Assembly: GCF_011355085.1 (NCBI RefSeq)
Contig: NZ_VXCP01000016.1
Span: forward strand, 1-64,000
DNA: 64,000 bases
Direction: 5' to 3'
Origin: Pseudomonas akapageensis
GTDB lineage: Bacteria > Pseudomonadota > Gammaproteobacteria > Pseudomonadales > Pseudomonadaceae
The notes under the pieces: generated by a model
Told to the model about the DNA's origin: nothing
What the model saw: only the letters and a program-made list of their open reading frames with translations
Database searches by the model: none
In this document: positions 26,258-36,816 of the stretch, one piece after another
How positions within the stretch are numbered: position 1 is the first letter of the stretch
How the letters are laid out: every line of letters starts with the position of its first letter
Program-made: the position numbers and the translations under genes

Positions 26258-27748
26258 ATGGTTGATGGACTGCTTCAAAGCCTGGGTGTTCCGGCCAGCG
26301 CCTATACCCACGGCAACCATCCCGTTCACACCCCCATCGATGGCAGCGCGATTGCCGCGGTCACCCTCGAAGGCAAGGCTGAAGTACTGGGCAAGATCGA
26401 CGTAGCCGAGAATGCCTTTCAGGCCTGGCGCAACGTGCCGGCGCCGCGTCGCGGTGAGTTGATTCGCTTGTTTGGCGAAGTCCTGCGCCAGCACAAGGCC
26501 CAGCTGGGTGAGCTGGTTTCCATCGAAGCCGGCAAGATCACCCAGGAAGGCCTGGGTGAAGTGCAGGAAATGATCGATATCTGCGACTTCGCGGTCGGTC
26601 TGTCACGCCAGCTCTATGGTTTGACCATCGCCTCGGAACGTCCGGGCCACCACATGCGTGAAACCTGGCACCCGCTGGGTGTCGTCGGGGTGATCAGTGC
26701 TTTCAACTTCCCGGTCGCGGTCTGGGCCTGGAACACGACTCTGGCCCTCGTTTGCGGCAACGCCGTGATCTGGAAGCCTTCGGAAAAAACACCGCTGACC
26801 GCCCTGGCCTGCCAGGCACTGTTCGAGAAAGCCTTGCAAGCTTTTGGCGATGCGCCACAAGGGCTGAGCCAATTGATCATCGGCGACCGTGACGCCGGCC
26901 AGGCCCTGGTTGATGACCCGCGCGTGCCCTTGATCAGCGCCACCGGCAGCACCCGCATGGGCCGCGAAGTAGGCCCTCGGGTAGCCGCGCGATTCGGTCG
27001 CAGCATTCTGGAACTGGGTGGCAACAACGCCATGATCCTGGCCCCGAGCGCCGATCTGGACCTGGCTGTGCGCGGCATTCTGTTCAGCGCCGTCGGTACG
27101 GCTGGCCAGCGTTGCACCACCCTGCGCCGTTTGATCGTGCATCGCTCGGTCAAGGATGAAGTGGTCGCTCGTGTCAAAGCCGCTTACGCCAAGGTGCGTA
27201 TTGGTGATCCGCGTCAGGACAACCTGGTCGGGCCGCTGATCGACAAGCAGGCGTTCCAGGCCATGCAGGACGCCCTGGCCCGTGCCCGCGACGAAGGCGG
27301 CAGCGTGTTCGGCGGTGAGCGCCAGTTGCAGGACAAATATCCGAATGCCTACTACGTGGCCCCGGCCATTGTGGAAATGCCTGCCCAGAGCGCTGTGGTT
27401 TGCCATGAAACCTTCGCGCCGATCCTGTACGTGCTGACCTACGATTCGTTCGAGGAGGCCCTGCGCCTGAACAACGAAGTGCCGCAAGGTCTGTCTTCGT
27501 GCATCTTCACCACCGACCTGCGCGAAGCCGAGCGCTTCCAGAGTGCAGCGGGCAGTGACTGCGGCATCGCCAACGTCAACATCGGCACCAGCGGTGCGGA
27601 AATCGGTGGTGCTTTCGGTGGCGAAAAAGAAACGGGTGGTGGTCGCGAGTCGGGTTCCGATTCGTGGAAGGCTTACATGCGTCGGCAGACCAACACTGTG
27701 AACTATTCCCGTGAGTTGCCGTTGGCGCAGGGGATTGTGTTCGACTGA
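26258..27748 (+). CDS. amaB: L-aminoadipate-semialdehyde dehydrogenase (ALDH7)
   Basis: This 496-residue aldehyde dehydrogenase is of the ALDH7/antiquitin type. Active-site features are the asparagine in SAFNFPVAVWAWNT (about 150), the glutamate in LELGGNNAM (about 252) and the cysteine in GTAGQRCTTLRR (about 286). AmaB oxidises 2-aminoadipate-6-semialdehyde (from piperideine-6-carboxylate) to 2-aminoadipate in D-lysine/pipecolate breakdown. AGGAG lies shortly before ATG 26258; the ATG at 26243 would place that site inside the gene. amaA follows on the same strand after a REP palindrome. Confidence 0.9.
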   Translation: MVDGLLQSLGVPASAYTHGNHPVHTPIDGSAIAAVTLEGKAEVLGKIDVAENAFQAWRNVPAPRRGELIRLFGEVLRQHKAQLGELVSIEAGKITQEGLGEVQEMIDICDFAVGLSRQLYGLTIASERPGHHMRETWHPLGVVGVISAFNFPVAVWAWNTTLALVCGNAVIWKPSEKTPLTALACQALFEKALQAFGDAPQGLSQLIIGDRDAGQALVDDPRVPLISATGSTRMGREVGPRVAARFGRSILELGGNNAMILAPSADLDLAVRGILFSAVGTAGQRCTTLRRLIVHRSVKDEVVARVKAAYAKVRIGDPRQDNLVGPLIDKQAFQAMQDALARARDEGGSVFGGERQLQDKYPNAYYVAPAIVEMPAQSAVVCHETFAPILYVLTYDSFEEALRLNNEVPQGLSSCIFTTDLREAERFQSAAGSDCGIANVNIGTSGAEIGGAFGGEKETGGGRESGSDSWKAYMRRQTNTVNYSRELPLAQGIVFD

Positions 27749-27760
27749 GGATCGGGTTGG

Positions 27761-27788
27761 CTTCATCGCGGGCTTGCCCGCGATGAAG
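27761..27788. repeat. single REP palindrome between amaB and amaA
   Basis: CTTCATCGCGGGC and GCCCGCGATGAAG form a perfect 13-bp inverted repeat with a TT turn. It lies in the 83-base gap of a co-directional pair, where it could form a strong mRNA hairpin. Confidence 0.85.
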
Positions 27789-27831
27789 GCGCCACCGTCG
27801 AAGCAGGCATACATACGGAGCCATCTGGGTC

Positions 27832-29118
27832 ATGACTGAACTGCGTCAAGAATGTCTGTGGGAATACGTGACACCACAAGCGCCAACCGCCGTCGCGCTG
27901 GCCAGTGATGTCAAGGCGGATGTCTGCGTCATCGGTGGTGGTATCACCGGTTTGTCTGCCGCGATCCATCTGCTGGAACAGGGCAAACGCGTTGTCCTGC
28001 TCGAGGCCTGGCAATTGGGGCACGGCGGTTCAGGGCGTAACGTCGGGCTGGTCAACGCCGGCACCTGGATTCGCCCCGACGATGTCGAGGCTACCCTTGG
28101 CCAGCAGCGGGGCGGTCGCCTGAACAAGGTGCTGGGCGAGGCACCTGCCGAAGTCTTCGCCATGATCAAGAAGTACGACATCGACTGTCAGGCCCGCAAC
28201 GAAGGCACGCTGCACATGGCGCACAACGCCACGGGCGTCGCCGACCTGCAAGCGCGCCACGAGCAATGGACCCGGCGCGGTGCCGATGTCGAAATGCTCA
28301 GCGGTGCACTCTGCCAGGAGTACTGCGGTACCGACAAAATTTCTACAGCCTTGCTCGACCGCCGTGCCGGGACCATCAACCCGATGGGCTATACCCTGGG
28401 TCTTGCGGCAGCCGTTACGCGGCTGGGTGGGCAAATCTATCAGCATTCTGCCGTACAAGGGCTGGAGCGCCAGGGCAGTGGCTGGCGGGTGAACACCGCC
28501 AAGGGATCGGTGAGTGCCGACAAGGTGGTGATTTCCACCGGTGCCTACACCGAAGGCGACTGGACCGACCTGCAGAAGCATTTCTTCCGTGGTTACTACT
28601 ACCAGGTCGCATCGGCGCCCTTGACGGGGGCCGCAGCCGATAGCGTCCTCAAGCACGGCCAGGGCTCCTGGGACACGCGCACTGTCTTGAGCAGCATTCG
28701 TCGTGACAACCAGGGCCGTCTGCTGTTGGGCAGCATGGGGCGGGTGGATAACAAGCCGAGCTGGTTCATCCGTAGTTGGGCGGACCGGATCCAGAGCCAC
28801 TATTTTCCGCAACTGGGGAAAGTCGACTGGGAAATGCACTGGACCGGTTGCATCGACTTCACACCTGATCACCTCATGCGTTTGTTCGAACCGGCGCCTG
28901 GCATTGTCGCCGTGACCGGCTATAACGGGCGCGGCAACACGACCGGCACGGTCATTGGCAAAGCCTTTGCCCAGTACCTGATCGAAGACAACCCCGATGG
29001 GCTGCCGATTCCGTTCTCCCCGATGAAACCGGTGGCGGCAGCGGCGTTGCGCGCCGGGCTCTACGAAACCGGCTTTTCCCTGTATCACGCAGGGCAGTGC
29101 CTGCGGGTAGTTCTCTAG
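27832..29118 (+). CDS. amaA: L-pipecolate oxidase
   Basis: This 428-residue DAO-family flavoprotein has the FAD motif ADVCVIGGGITGLSAAIHLL at about residues 28-47 and C-terminal GCIDFTPDHLMRLFEPAPG and TGYNGRGNTTGTVIG. In the P. putida D-lysine route AmaA oxidises L-pipecolate to piperideine-6-carboxylate and is encoded next to amaB, as here. The related PauB oxidase at 7913-9214 belongs to the same family but differs in active-site segments. ATG 27832 has GGAG 13 bases upstream. The stop shares CTAG with the convergent channel gene. Confidence 0.88.
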   Translation: MTELRQECLWEYVTPQAPTAVALASDVKADVCVIGGGITGLSAAIHLLEQGKRVVLLEAWQLGHGGSGRNVGLVNAGTWIRPDDVEATLGQQRGGRLNKVLGEAPAEVFAMIKKYDIDCQARNEGTLHMAHNATGVADLQARHEQWTRRGADVEMLSGALCQEYCGTDKISTALLDRRAGTINPMGYTLGLAAAVTRLGGQIYQHSAVQGLERQGSGWRVNTAKGSVSADKVVISTGAYTEGDWTDLQKHFFRGYYYQVASAPLTGAAADSVLKHGQGSWDTRTVLSSIRRDNQGRLLLGSMGRVDNKPSWFIRSWADRIQSHYFPQLGKVDWEMHWTGCIDFTPDHLMRLFEPAPGIVAVTGYNGRGNTTGTVIGKAFAQYLIEDNPDGLPIPFSPMKPVAAAALRAGLYETGFSLYHAGQCLRVVL

Positions 29119-30548
29119 CTCTTCTTGTGCAGCCAGTTCAGAAAGCCGCCTTTCTTGATTTCGACCGGCTTTCGCAACAACAGGGACTGGCTGGCTTGTT
29201 GGCGGAAGTGCTGTAGTTTGCTCAGTGCACTTTTCACTTCCGTGCGTTGCTCCAGGCAGTTGCGCACGGCATCCTTTTCGATGCGGAAGAGGATGCAGGC
29301 GGTCAGGGTGCGGAATTCGGCATTTGCGCTGTCGCCCTCGATGATGCCTTCTACGCCAAGAATTTCGCCCGGCCCCATGCGTCCGGCCTCGATCAGCCCG
29401 GTTCCGTCGGGAATGTTCGCGGAAACCACCCCCGTCCCGATCACCAGCAGGTAGTCCGAAACCTCGCCGACTTTCAGGATGACCTGGTCGGCAGGGTACT
29501 CGACCGATGTCATGCTTTGGCTAAGCGCATCTTTTTCTTCACGAGTCAGGGAACGAAAAATTTTCACGTCTTCGAGCAGGGCACGCGGGCGGGTCCAGGG
29601 CGCTTGCGACGCATCGGCGTTCCAGACTACTCCAGCGGCTTCGAGGTGGCGGTGGGCGAGGTCGAACATCAGGTTGCGCACTTCGGTCTTGCTGTCCATC
29701 GAGGCAATGAAACCGCTGGCCTCGTACTCCACGAATTCCTCGTTCGAGCTTTTCACCGACGCCCGGGACTGGGGTTGCGACAGCAGGGCAGTGCTGCCTT
29801 GCAGAGTTTTCTCCAGGGCATCGAGGACCCGCCGAGGCCGGACCTTTGCCGGTACTACAACACTGATCGACACGCCATGGACATTGCTTGGCCGGCTGAA
29901 ATTGAGAATCTTGGCCTTGGCCGCCACCGAGTTGGGAATCACCGCCATGCTGCCCTGACCGGTCAGCAAATGCGTCGAACGCCAGTCGATATCGACCACC
30001 TTACCCTCGGTGCCGTCGATGGAGATTACATCGTCGACCTGGTAAGGCTTGGTGGTATTGAGCACGATGCCGGAAAACACATCGCTCAGAGTGCTTTGCA
30101 GGGCCAGACCGACAATGATCGCCATGGCCCCCGACGTCGCCAGCAGGCCCTTGACCGGCAGCTGCATGACATAGGCTGCCGCCGCGACGATGGCGATCAA
30201 GAAAATCACCGCGCCCATCACATCCTGCAACAAGCGCCCGGCATGCCCGGTGCGCGGGATCAATATCAGCCCCAGCACCACCGTCAGCGTGCGCGCCGCA
30301 AACAACCACCAGAAGATTTCCAGCACCGTGGCCAGCAGATTGTTCGAGACATCTTCGGGCCAGGGGGCGGGCTGCAGTGGACTCATGCCGGCATCGATCA
30401 AAACCCAGCTGAACAGCAGGAATGCGCCAAGCCTGGCAAAAATACGCCAGGACTTGCGTTCGGTCGGGATCGCCCGCCACACCAGCAGGTCGAGCACCAG
30501 TAAGGCTGCGCCGATCACTAAGGGGTGATTTTGAATAAATGTGAGCAT
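29115..30548 (-). CDS. MscS-type channel with cyclic-nucleotide-binding-like domain
   Basis: This 477-residue membrane protein has about five N-terminal hydrophobic helices, then the MscS pore/beta domain (LATSGAMAIIVGLALQSTLS, DVISIDGTEGKVVDIDWRST) at about residues 135-230. From about residue 335 it carries a CNMP-binding-like barrel (FRSLTREEKDALSQSM, GEVSDYLLVIGTGVVSANIP, MGPGEILGVEGIIEGDSANA). Such fusions gate ion or osmolyte flow by a ligand; the conserved cAMP arginine is not obvious. ATG 30548. It ends tail-to-tail with amaA. Confidence 0.85.
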   Translation of the reverse strand: MLTFIQNHPLVIGAALLVLDLLVWRAIPTERKSWRIFARLGAFLLFSWVLIDAGMSPLQPAPWPEDVSNNLLATVLEIFWWLFAARTLTVVLGLILIPRTGHAGRLLQDVMGAVIFLIAIVAAAAYVMQLPVKGLLATSGAMAIIVGLALQSTLSDVFSGIVLNTTKPYQVDDVISIDGTEGKVVDIDWRSTHLLTGQGSMAVIPNSVAAKAKILNFSRPSNVHGVSISVVVPAKVRPRRVLDALEKTLQGSTALLSQPQSRASVKSSNEEFVEYEASGFIASMDSKTEVRNLMFDLAHRHLEAAGVVWNADASQAPWTRPRALLEDVKIFRSLTREEKDALSQSMTSVEYPADQVILKVGEVSDYLLVIGTGVVSANIPDGTGLIEAGRMGPGEILGVEGIIEGDSANAEFRTLTACILFRIEKDAVRNCLEQRTEVKSALSKLQHFRQQASQSLLLRKPVEIKKGGFLNWLHKKS

Positions 30549-30614
30549 GCCGTCCTCTGGTCCCGATCTGACGTCGAATCTGCTCAGAATCCCTGCAAAT
30601 GTAGCCGGTTACAA

Positions 30615-30637
30615 GGAGGGATGCAGTGCATCCCTCC
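30615..30637. terminator. 11-bp hairpin after modA
   Basis: GGAGGGATGCA and TGCATCCCTCC form a perfect inverted repeat centred on one base. It lies 13 bases beyond the modA stop. There is no T-run, so factor-dependent termination or mRNA protection is more likely than classical termination. Confidence 0.5.
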
Positions 30638-30649
30638 AGAGTTTGTCGC

Positions 30650-32807
<2,158 letters not shown>

Positions 32808-32875
32808 TGTCTTACTCCATGGTGTTTCTTCTTTTTTGTCCTGGCGACGGGCTCCCATTTCTGCTGGCGGACCTT

Positions 32876-32901
32876 TCGCTATGTACTTTTGTATATAGCG
32901 A
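32876..32901. promoter_or_regulatory. ModE-like operator upstream of porin-modA
   Basis: The arms TCGCTATGTAC and GTATATAGCGA flank TTTT and match as an inverted repeat at 10 of 11 positions. The pattern CG-N-TATRTA ... TATATA-N-CG is what I know of ModE molybdate-responsive operators. The right arm includes a possible -10 hexamer on the minus strand. Confidence 0.6.
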
Positions 32902-32953
32902 TAGGCGTAAGAAGCGGCAGAAATGGTTGGACGGCGTGCATCCTTAAAGAAGC

Positions 32954-32967
32954 TGACTTTAAAGTCA
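32954..32967. promoter_or_regulatory. 14-bp palindrome with possible -35
   Basis: TGACTTTAAAGTCA is perfectly symmetric. Read on the minus strand it contains TTGACT, a good -35, with AAGGAT 17 bases downstream as a poor -10. It may be a second upstream promoter or operator for the porin-modA unit. Confidence 0.3.
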
Positions 32968-33001
32968 AGTATTCCATGGTGTCTTTGTCGTGCCGCGAGG
33001 G

Positions 33002-34495
33002 TTATTGGCTTGAAGGCCGATACTGCAATGCCTCCGCCAAGTGACCCCGCCCAATCGCCTCGACCCGTTCCAGATCCGCCAGCGTTCGGGCCACTTTCAA
33101 TAAGCGATGCGCTGCACGCAGTGACAAGGTCAAGCGCTCGCAGGCTATCTCGAGCCATTTCTCGTCTTCTGTGGATAACCGGCAGTGCTGGCGCAGGCCG
33201 GGCAGGTCGAGAAAGGCATTGGCACAACCCTGCCGCTTGAGTTGTCGCTCCCGTGCTTCGGCGACGCGAGCGGCTGCATCGGTGCTGTTATCACCTCCGG
33301 GTTTGCCTGGATTCAATGCGGTGGCTTCACGGGCGACGGTCAAATGCAGGTCGATGCGATCGAGCAAGGGGCCGGAGAGTTTGTTGCGATAGCGTTGGAT
33401 CTGGTCGCTGCTGCAGCGACAACGACCGCTGGGTTCGCCGAGATATCCACAGGGGCAGGGGTTCATCGCTGCGACCAATTGGAAGCGCGCCGGAAAACGC
33501 ACCTTGTCGCGGGCACGGGCGATGACGATCTCGCCGGACTCCAGCGGTTCGCGCAAGACTTCCAGTACTCTGCGATCGAACTCGGGTAATTCATCGAGGA
33601 AAAGCACGCCGTGATGGGCCAGGGTGATTTCGCCTGGCTGCGGACGGCTGCCGCCACCCACCAGCGCGGCACCGGAAGCGGAATGGTGGGGATGGCGAAA
33701 CGGACGCTGAGGCCAGCTGTTCAAAGGCACATGGCTGGCAACCGACTGAATGGCGGCGACTTCCAGGGCTTCACGTTCGTCCAATGGTGGCAGCAGGCCG
33801 GGCAGGCGGCTGGCGAGGAGGGTTTTGCCGGTGCCCGGCGGGCCGCTGAAAAGCAGGTTGTGCGCCCCCGCGGCGGCGACGAGCAAGGCTCGCTTGGCGG
33901 CGAGTTGCCCCTGGACTTCACTGAGGTCCGGGTAGGGTTTGCTGATCAGCATAAGGCCCTCTGACTTGTACGGGCCGAGCGGCTCCTGACCGTTTAAATG
34001 TGCGACCAGTTGCAGCAGATGTTCGACCGCAAATACTTTCAGCCCTGAGGCCAGGCAGGCTTCTTCGGCATTCTCGCGAGGCACCACCAGTGCGCGGCCG
34101 GCATCGCGGGCGGCAAGGGCGGCAGGCAAGACGCCCTGGACCGGTCGCAGGGCACCGGAGAGCGCCAGTTCGCCCAGGCATTCGACGTCTTGCAGCGCCA
34201 CCGCTGGAATCTGCCCACTGGCTGCGAGTATGCCCAGGGCGATGGCCAGGTCGAAGCGGCCACCGTCCTTGGGCAGGTCGGCGGGGGCGAGGTTGAGGGT
34301 GATGCGCCGGGCGGGGAAGTCCAGGCGCGAGTTCAGGATCGCGCTACGGACCCGGTCCTTGCTTTCCTTGACCGTGGCTTCGGGCAAGCCGACCAGCGTG
34401 AGCGCTGGCAAGCCATTGGCCAGGTGAGCCTCGACCGTGACGGCCGGGGCCACCACGCCGACCTGGGCGCGGCTGTGGACGATGGCAAGGGACAT
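33002..34495 (-). CDS. comM: YifB/ComM-type Mg-chelatase-like AAA ATPase
   Basis: This 497-residue protein has the N-terminal Lon-like ChlI domain (MSLAIVHSRAQVGVVAPAVT, LVGLPEATVKESKDRVRSAI) and an AAA module with Walker A FSGPPGTGKTLLASR near residue 210, sensor segment GVLFLDELPEFDRRVLEVLR and the zinc-like CPCGYLGEPSGRCRCSSDQI. ComM family members act as branch-migration helicases in natural transformation, although the gene is widespread also in non-competent bacteria. ATG 34495 follows GGAG by five bases. A fragment of this gene recurs at 37286-37357. Confidence 0.9.
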   Translation of the reverse strand: MSLAIVHSRAQVGVVAPAVTVEAHLANGLPALTLVGLPEATVKESKDRVRSAILNSRLDFPARRITLNLAPADLPKDGGRFDLAIALGILAASGQIPAVALQDVECLGELALSGALRPVQGVLPAALAARDAGRALVVPRENAEEACLASGLKVFAVEHLLQLVAHLNGQEPLGPYKSEGLMLISKPYPDLSEVQGQLAAKRALLVAAAGAHNLLFSGPPGTGKTLLASRLPGLLPPLDEREALEVAAIQSVASHVPLNSWPQRPFRHPHHSASGAALVGGGSRPQPGEITLAHHGVLFLDELPEFDRRVLEVLREPLESGEIVIARARDKVRFPARFQLVAAMNPCPCGYLGEPSGRCRCSSDQIQRYRNKLSGPLLDRIDLHLTVAREATALNPGKPGGDNSTDAAARVAEARERQLKRQGCANAFLDLPGLRQHCRLSTEDEKWLEIACERLTLSLRAAHRLLKVARTLADLERVEAIGRGHLAEALQYRPSSQ

Positions 34496-34602
34496 GATCG
34501 CTCCATGATGACATGAGGGCCGCATCCTGCGGCCTTGCAAGCATAGTGGAGCGTGAATGACGGGGAGTCGGGTTTTGTGCGTCCTGGTGTTGCGCGCCAG
34601 GT

Positions 34603-34712
34603 CTACTGGCTGCTCATATGCGCTCCGAGCCGCGAGCGCAGCCAGCGTTCGGCGGGGTCGGTATCCATGACGCTGAGCCAGACCATGGACAGGTCCATGG
34701 TTGGTGTCTCAA
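34603..34712 (-). pseudogene. remnant of the 3' end of the neighbouring lysR
   Basis: About 100 bases (34613-34712) match 37383-37482, the last part of the intact lysR, with a few mismatches, and in the same reading frame encode TMDLSMVWLSVMDTDPAERW and a stop. Upstream of the match the similarity ends abruptly at the island edge. It is a broken copy that cannot make a functional regulator. Confidence 0.8.
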
Positions 34713-34821
34713 AAGGCGTGGAGTACATCAGCCTCGAAGATCGTAAACGCAGAATAACCATGGAAAGTGACCAACTAATATTGGCTCTTTCCATGGAGAA
34801 GATACTTGTCGGGCTTGGTGG

Positions 34822-35775
34822 TTAAATTATTTTTGAAAACAAAATTTCGTTTGTTTTCCCATCTCGTATATCAATTCGTTGCGGCTGGATGTAAACGTAA
34901 CGGTCTTTCTGGTCCGCTCCGTTTACGCGTTTACGCTGAATACTTTGGACAAAACCATAAACATCCACTTTGGCGGTATTGCGCGCCGCCTCTATTTTTC
35001 TTGCGACTTGCTCATCGTCGACCTTGATGAAAGTGTTATTTGTGGTGTTGAATAAACCAACATAGTAGTCTAGCGGCGTGAAAGAGAGAGCGGCGTCTGA
35101 CGGCGCGCCTTTTAAGTCATTGTCATCAGGCGTGTTTTGTTTGTCGTCCTTGGACAAACTAACTTTGTCACTGAAAAATGCCTCGCTAACCTTAAACCCT
35201 TTTAGGGTGAAGTCGTATGGTCTAAGTTTAATAGTATCGCTATCAAAAGATATTTTCACAAGCTGTACATTTTTGTAAGGCTCAGAAATAGAGTTCACAA
35301 CGGCTGCCATTTCTTTAGCGATGTCGGCTTTTTTAAAGCTGTCAGAGGTTTGATCTCTCTTTTGTTCTAAGGCGAAAAGTTTGCGGTCGATACCGTCGTA
35401 ATTAAGTCTCACCGCGCTGCTGTCCGCGATGTCGTCTGGGGTTTCCTCCCAGTTGCGTCGGGCGTTATAAATTTTGAACGCGACCATTATTTTGCCGATG
35501 TCAGTATAATTGCTATCTTCGCTGATGCCCGGATTAGTAAACTCAACACTGCGTGGTTTATTAGCATCTATTCGAGCCTGACGCTCCGCTTCTTGCTTGG
35601 CTTTTTGCTCAGGCGTCGGGTTGTATACTTCATCCGCCTTTTTCTGCGCTGCAGTTCTTGTATCAGGCTTAGCCGCGCTTTTCTCATCGCCACAACCTGA
35701 AAGCAGCACGGTGCTAAACGCCACGGTAAGTGCGAGCGTTATGCTGCACAAAGAACTTGAATTTCGGATTTTCAT
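34822..35775 (-). CDS. uncharacterised lipoprotein
   Basis: This 317-residue protein has a lipoprotein signal ending LLSGCGDEK (lipidated Cys about 27), then a charged, Ala/Lys/Gln-rich linker (DTRTAAQKKADEVYNPTPEQ) and a globular part with alternating strands. It perhaps belongs to DUF4852 but I cannot confirm. The base composition is clearly more AT-rich than the flanking core genes, and codons such as AAA, TTT and ATA are frequent. It is the last of three same-strand envelope genes in the island. Its role is unknown; an anchored periplasmic protein is the only safe statement. Confidence 0.65.
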   Translation of the reverse strand: MKIRNSSSLCSITLALTVAFSTVLLSGCGDEKSAAKPDTRTAAQKKADEVYNPTPEQKAKQEAERQARIDANKPRSVEFTNPGISEDSNYTDIGKIMVAFKIYNARRNWEETPDDIADSSAVRLNYDGIDRKLFALEQKRDQTSDSFKKADIAKEMAAVVNSISEPYKNVQLVKISFDSDTIKLRPYDFTLKGFKVSEAFFSDKVSLSKDDKQNTPDDNDLKGAPSDAALSFTPLDYYVGLFNTTNNTFIKVDDEQVARKIEAARNTAKVDVYGFVQSIQRKRVNGADQKDRYVYIQPQRIDIRDGKTNEILFSKII

Positions 35776-35912
35776 TTTTCGGCTAGATCCAGGGTGGTAA
35801 TAGTATTGTTAGTGCTTTGATAAAGACGGCTCAGATGCTATGAGCACTCAGTATTTTTGTCAGGGTGCTAATGCAGAGCATTGGATGTCAACTGGCGGGT
35901 CTATCAGTGATT

Positions 35913-35940
35913 TGACATTAACTCAGAGCAGTTAATGTCA
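35913..35940. terminator. 11-bp hairpin between two island lipoprotein genes
   Basis: TGACATTAACT pairs perfectly with AGTTAATGTCA around a 6-base loop, just beyond the stop of the upstream small lipoprotein gene (minus strand). No T-run follows on either strand. Confidence 0.45.
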
Positions 35941-35952
35941 TTGAGGATCTAT

Positions 35953-36276
35953 CTATTTCATGCGGGTATAGATTATTCGGCCCATTGGTATTTCTTGCAC
36001 AAGGCGGTCGCCATTTTCTTCTATTTTTAATTGCGCTAGCGCCATGCCTTTTTCGTCTCTGGCGATAACTACGTCATTTTCTTTGGCCCATTCGCTGACC
36101 GCAATTTTGTTTCCGTTGGCTATAATATGGCTGCTGCTAAATACAGCTTTTCCGCTGGCTACTTTCACACCCATCATCATTGTATCTGATTTAAACTCGC
36201 CCTTGATGGCGTTACTGTCTCCGCATCCGGATATAGCTAAAATAACAGTGATGGCTAATAGTGCTCGAAATTTCAT
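35953..36276 (-). CDS. small lipoprotein of unknown function
   Basis: This 107-residue protein starts MKFRALLAITVILAISGCGD, a classical short lipoprotein signal (lipobox ISGC). The mature part is strand-rich with SDTMMMGVKVASGKAVFSSS and ends RIIYTRMK; no known domain is recognised. AAGG lies 11 bases before ATG 36276; an in-frame ATG at 36306 would add ten basic residues before the signal. Composition is AT-rich like its neighbours. A hairpin (ACGGGGGT / ACCCCCGT, 36307-36333) separates it from the TM2 gene. Confidence 0.6.
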   Translation of the reverse strand: MKFRALLAITVILAISGCGDSNAIKGEFKSDTMMMGVKVASGKAVFSSSHIIANGNKIAVSEWAKENDVVIARDEKGMALAQLKIEENGDRLVQEIPMGRIIYTRMK

Positions 36277-36372
36277 TGTCGCGATTGCCTTTTTTTTAGC
36301 TGTCATACGGGGGTGATGTTCGCCTACCCCCGTGCCGAAGTAACTATCGGTGTGGTTTAATGAATTAAGCGA

Positions 36373-36816
36373 TTAGAACCATGGCTTTGCAGAGTTGACA
36401 TAGATTTTTTCAAAGTCTTCGTCGGACTTTGTTAAATAAATAATGAACTCTACAAAAGCAATAATTCCTATGATCATTGACGGAACACCGAGAAGTATGA
36501 AGCCGAAAATGAACAGCAGAAACATTATTATGCCTTGCTTGTTGTAACCAAGGAAAAACTTATGCGCCCCAAATGCGCCAAGAAATAGTGCGAGTAATGC
36601 GGCAGTTATTTTTTTTGAACTGCTTCCTGATGTGCCGGGCTCTTGGTAGATCGTTTCCGCAACTCCGTTGTTTGCCGAAAAGTCTACTTTTATACCATTT
36701 TTTGGCAGGGTGCTGCTCTTCCATTGCGCAACATCAAAAGTGTAGCGTTGTCCGTCATCTGCGGTAATGATGCCAGTGCGGCTTACACCATTGAAGTCCA
36801 GGATTGTTCCTTTCAT
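36373..36816 (-). CDS. TM2-domain membrane protein with OB-like N-terminus
   Basis: This 147-residue protein has an N-terminal 57-residue strand-rich part (MKGTILDFNGVSRTGIITAD, DDGQRYTFDVAQWKSS) that resembles a cold-shock/OB fold, a Ser-rich linker, and a C-terminal TM2 module of two membrane helices (KKITAALLALFLGAFGAHKF, FLGYNKQGIIMFLLFIFGFI, then a conserved acidic D-E-D-F). Such proteins are widespread and uncharacterised. AAGGAAGT precedes ATG 36816. It is first of the three-gene minus-strand island cluster. Confidence 0.75.
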   Translation of the reverse strand: MKGTILDFNGVSRTGIITADDGQRYTFDVAQWKSSTLPKNGIKVDFSANNGVAETIYQEPGTSGSSSKKITAALLALFLGAFGAHKFFLGYNKQGIIMFLLFIFGFILLGVPSMIIGIIAFVEFIIYLTKSDEDFEKIYVNSAKPWF

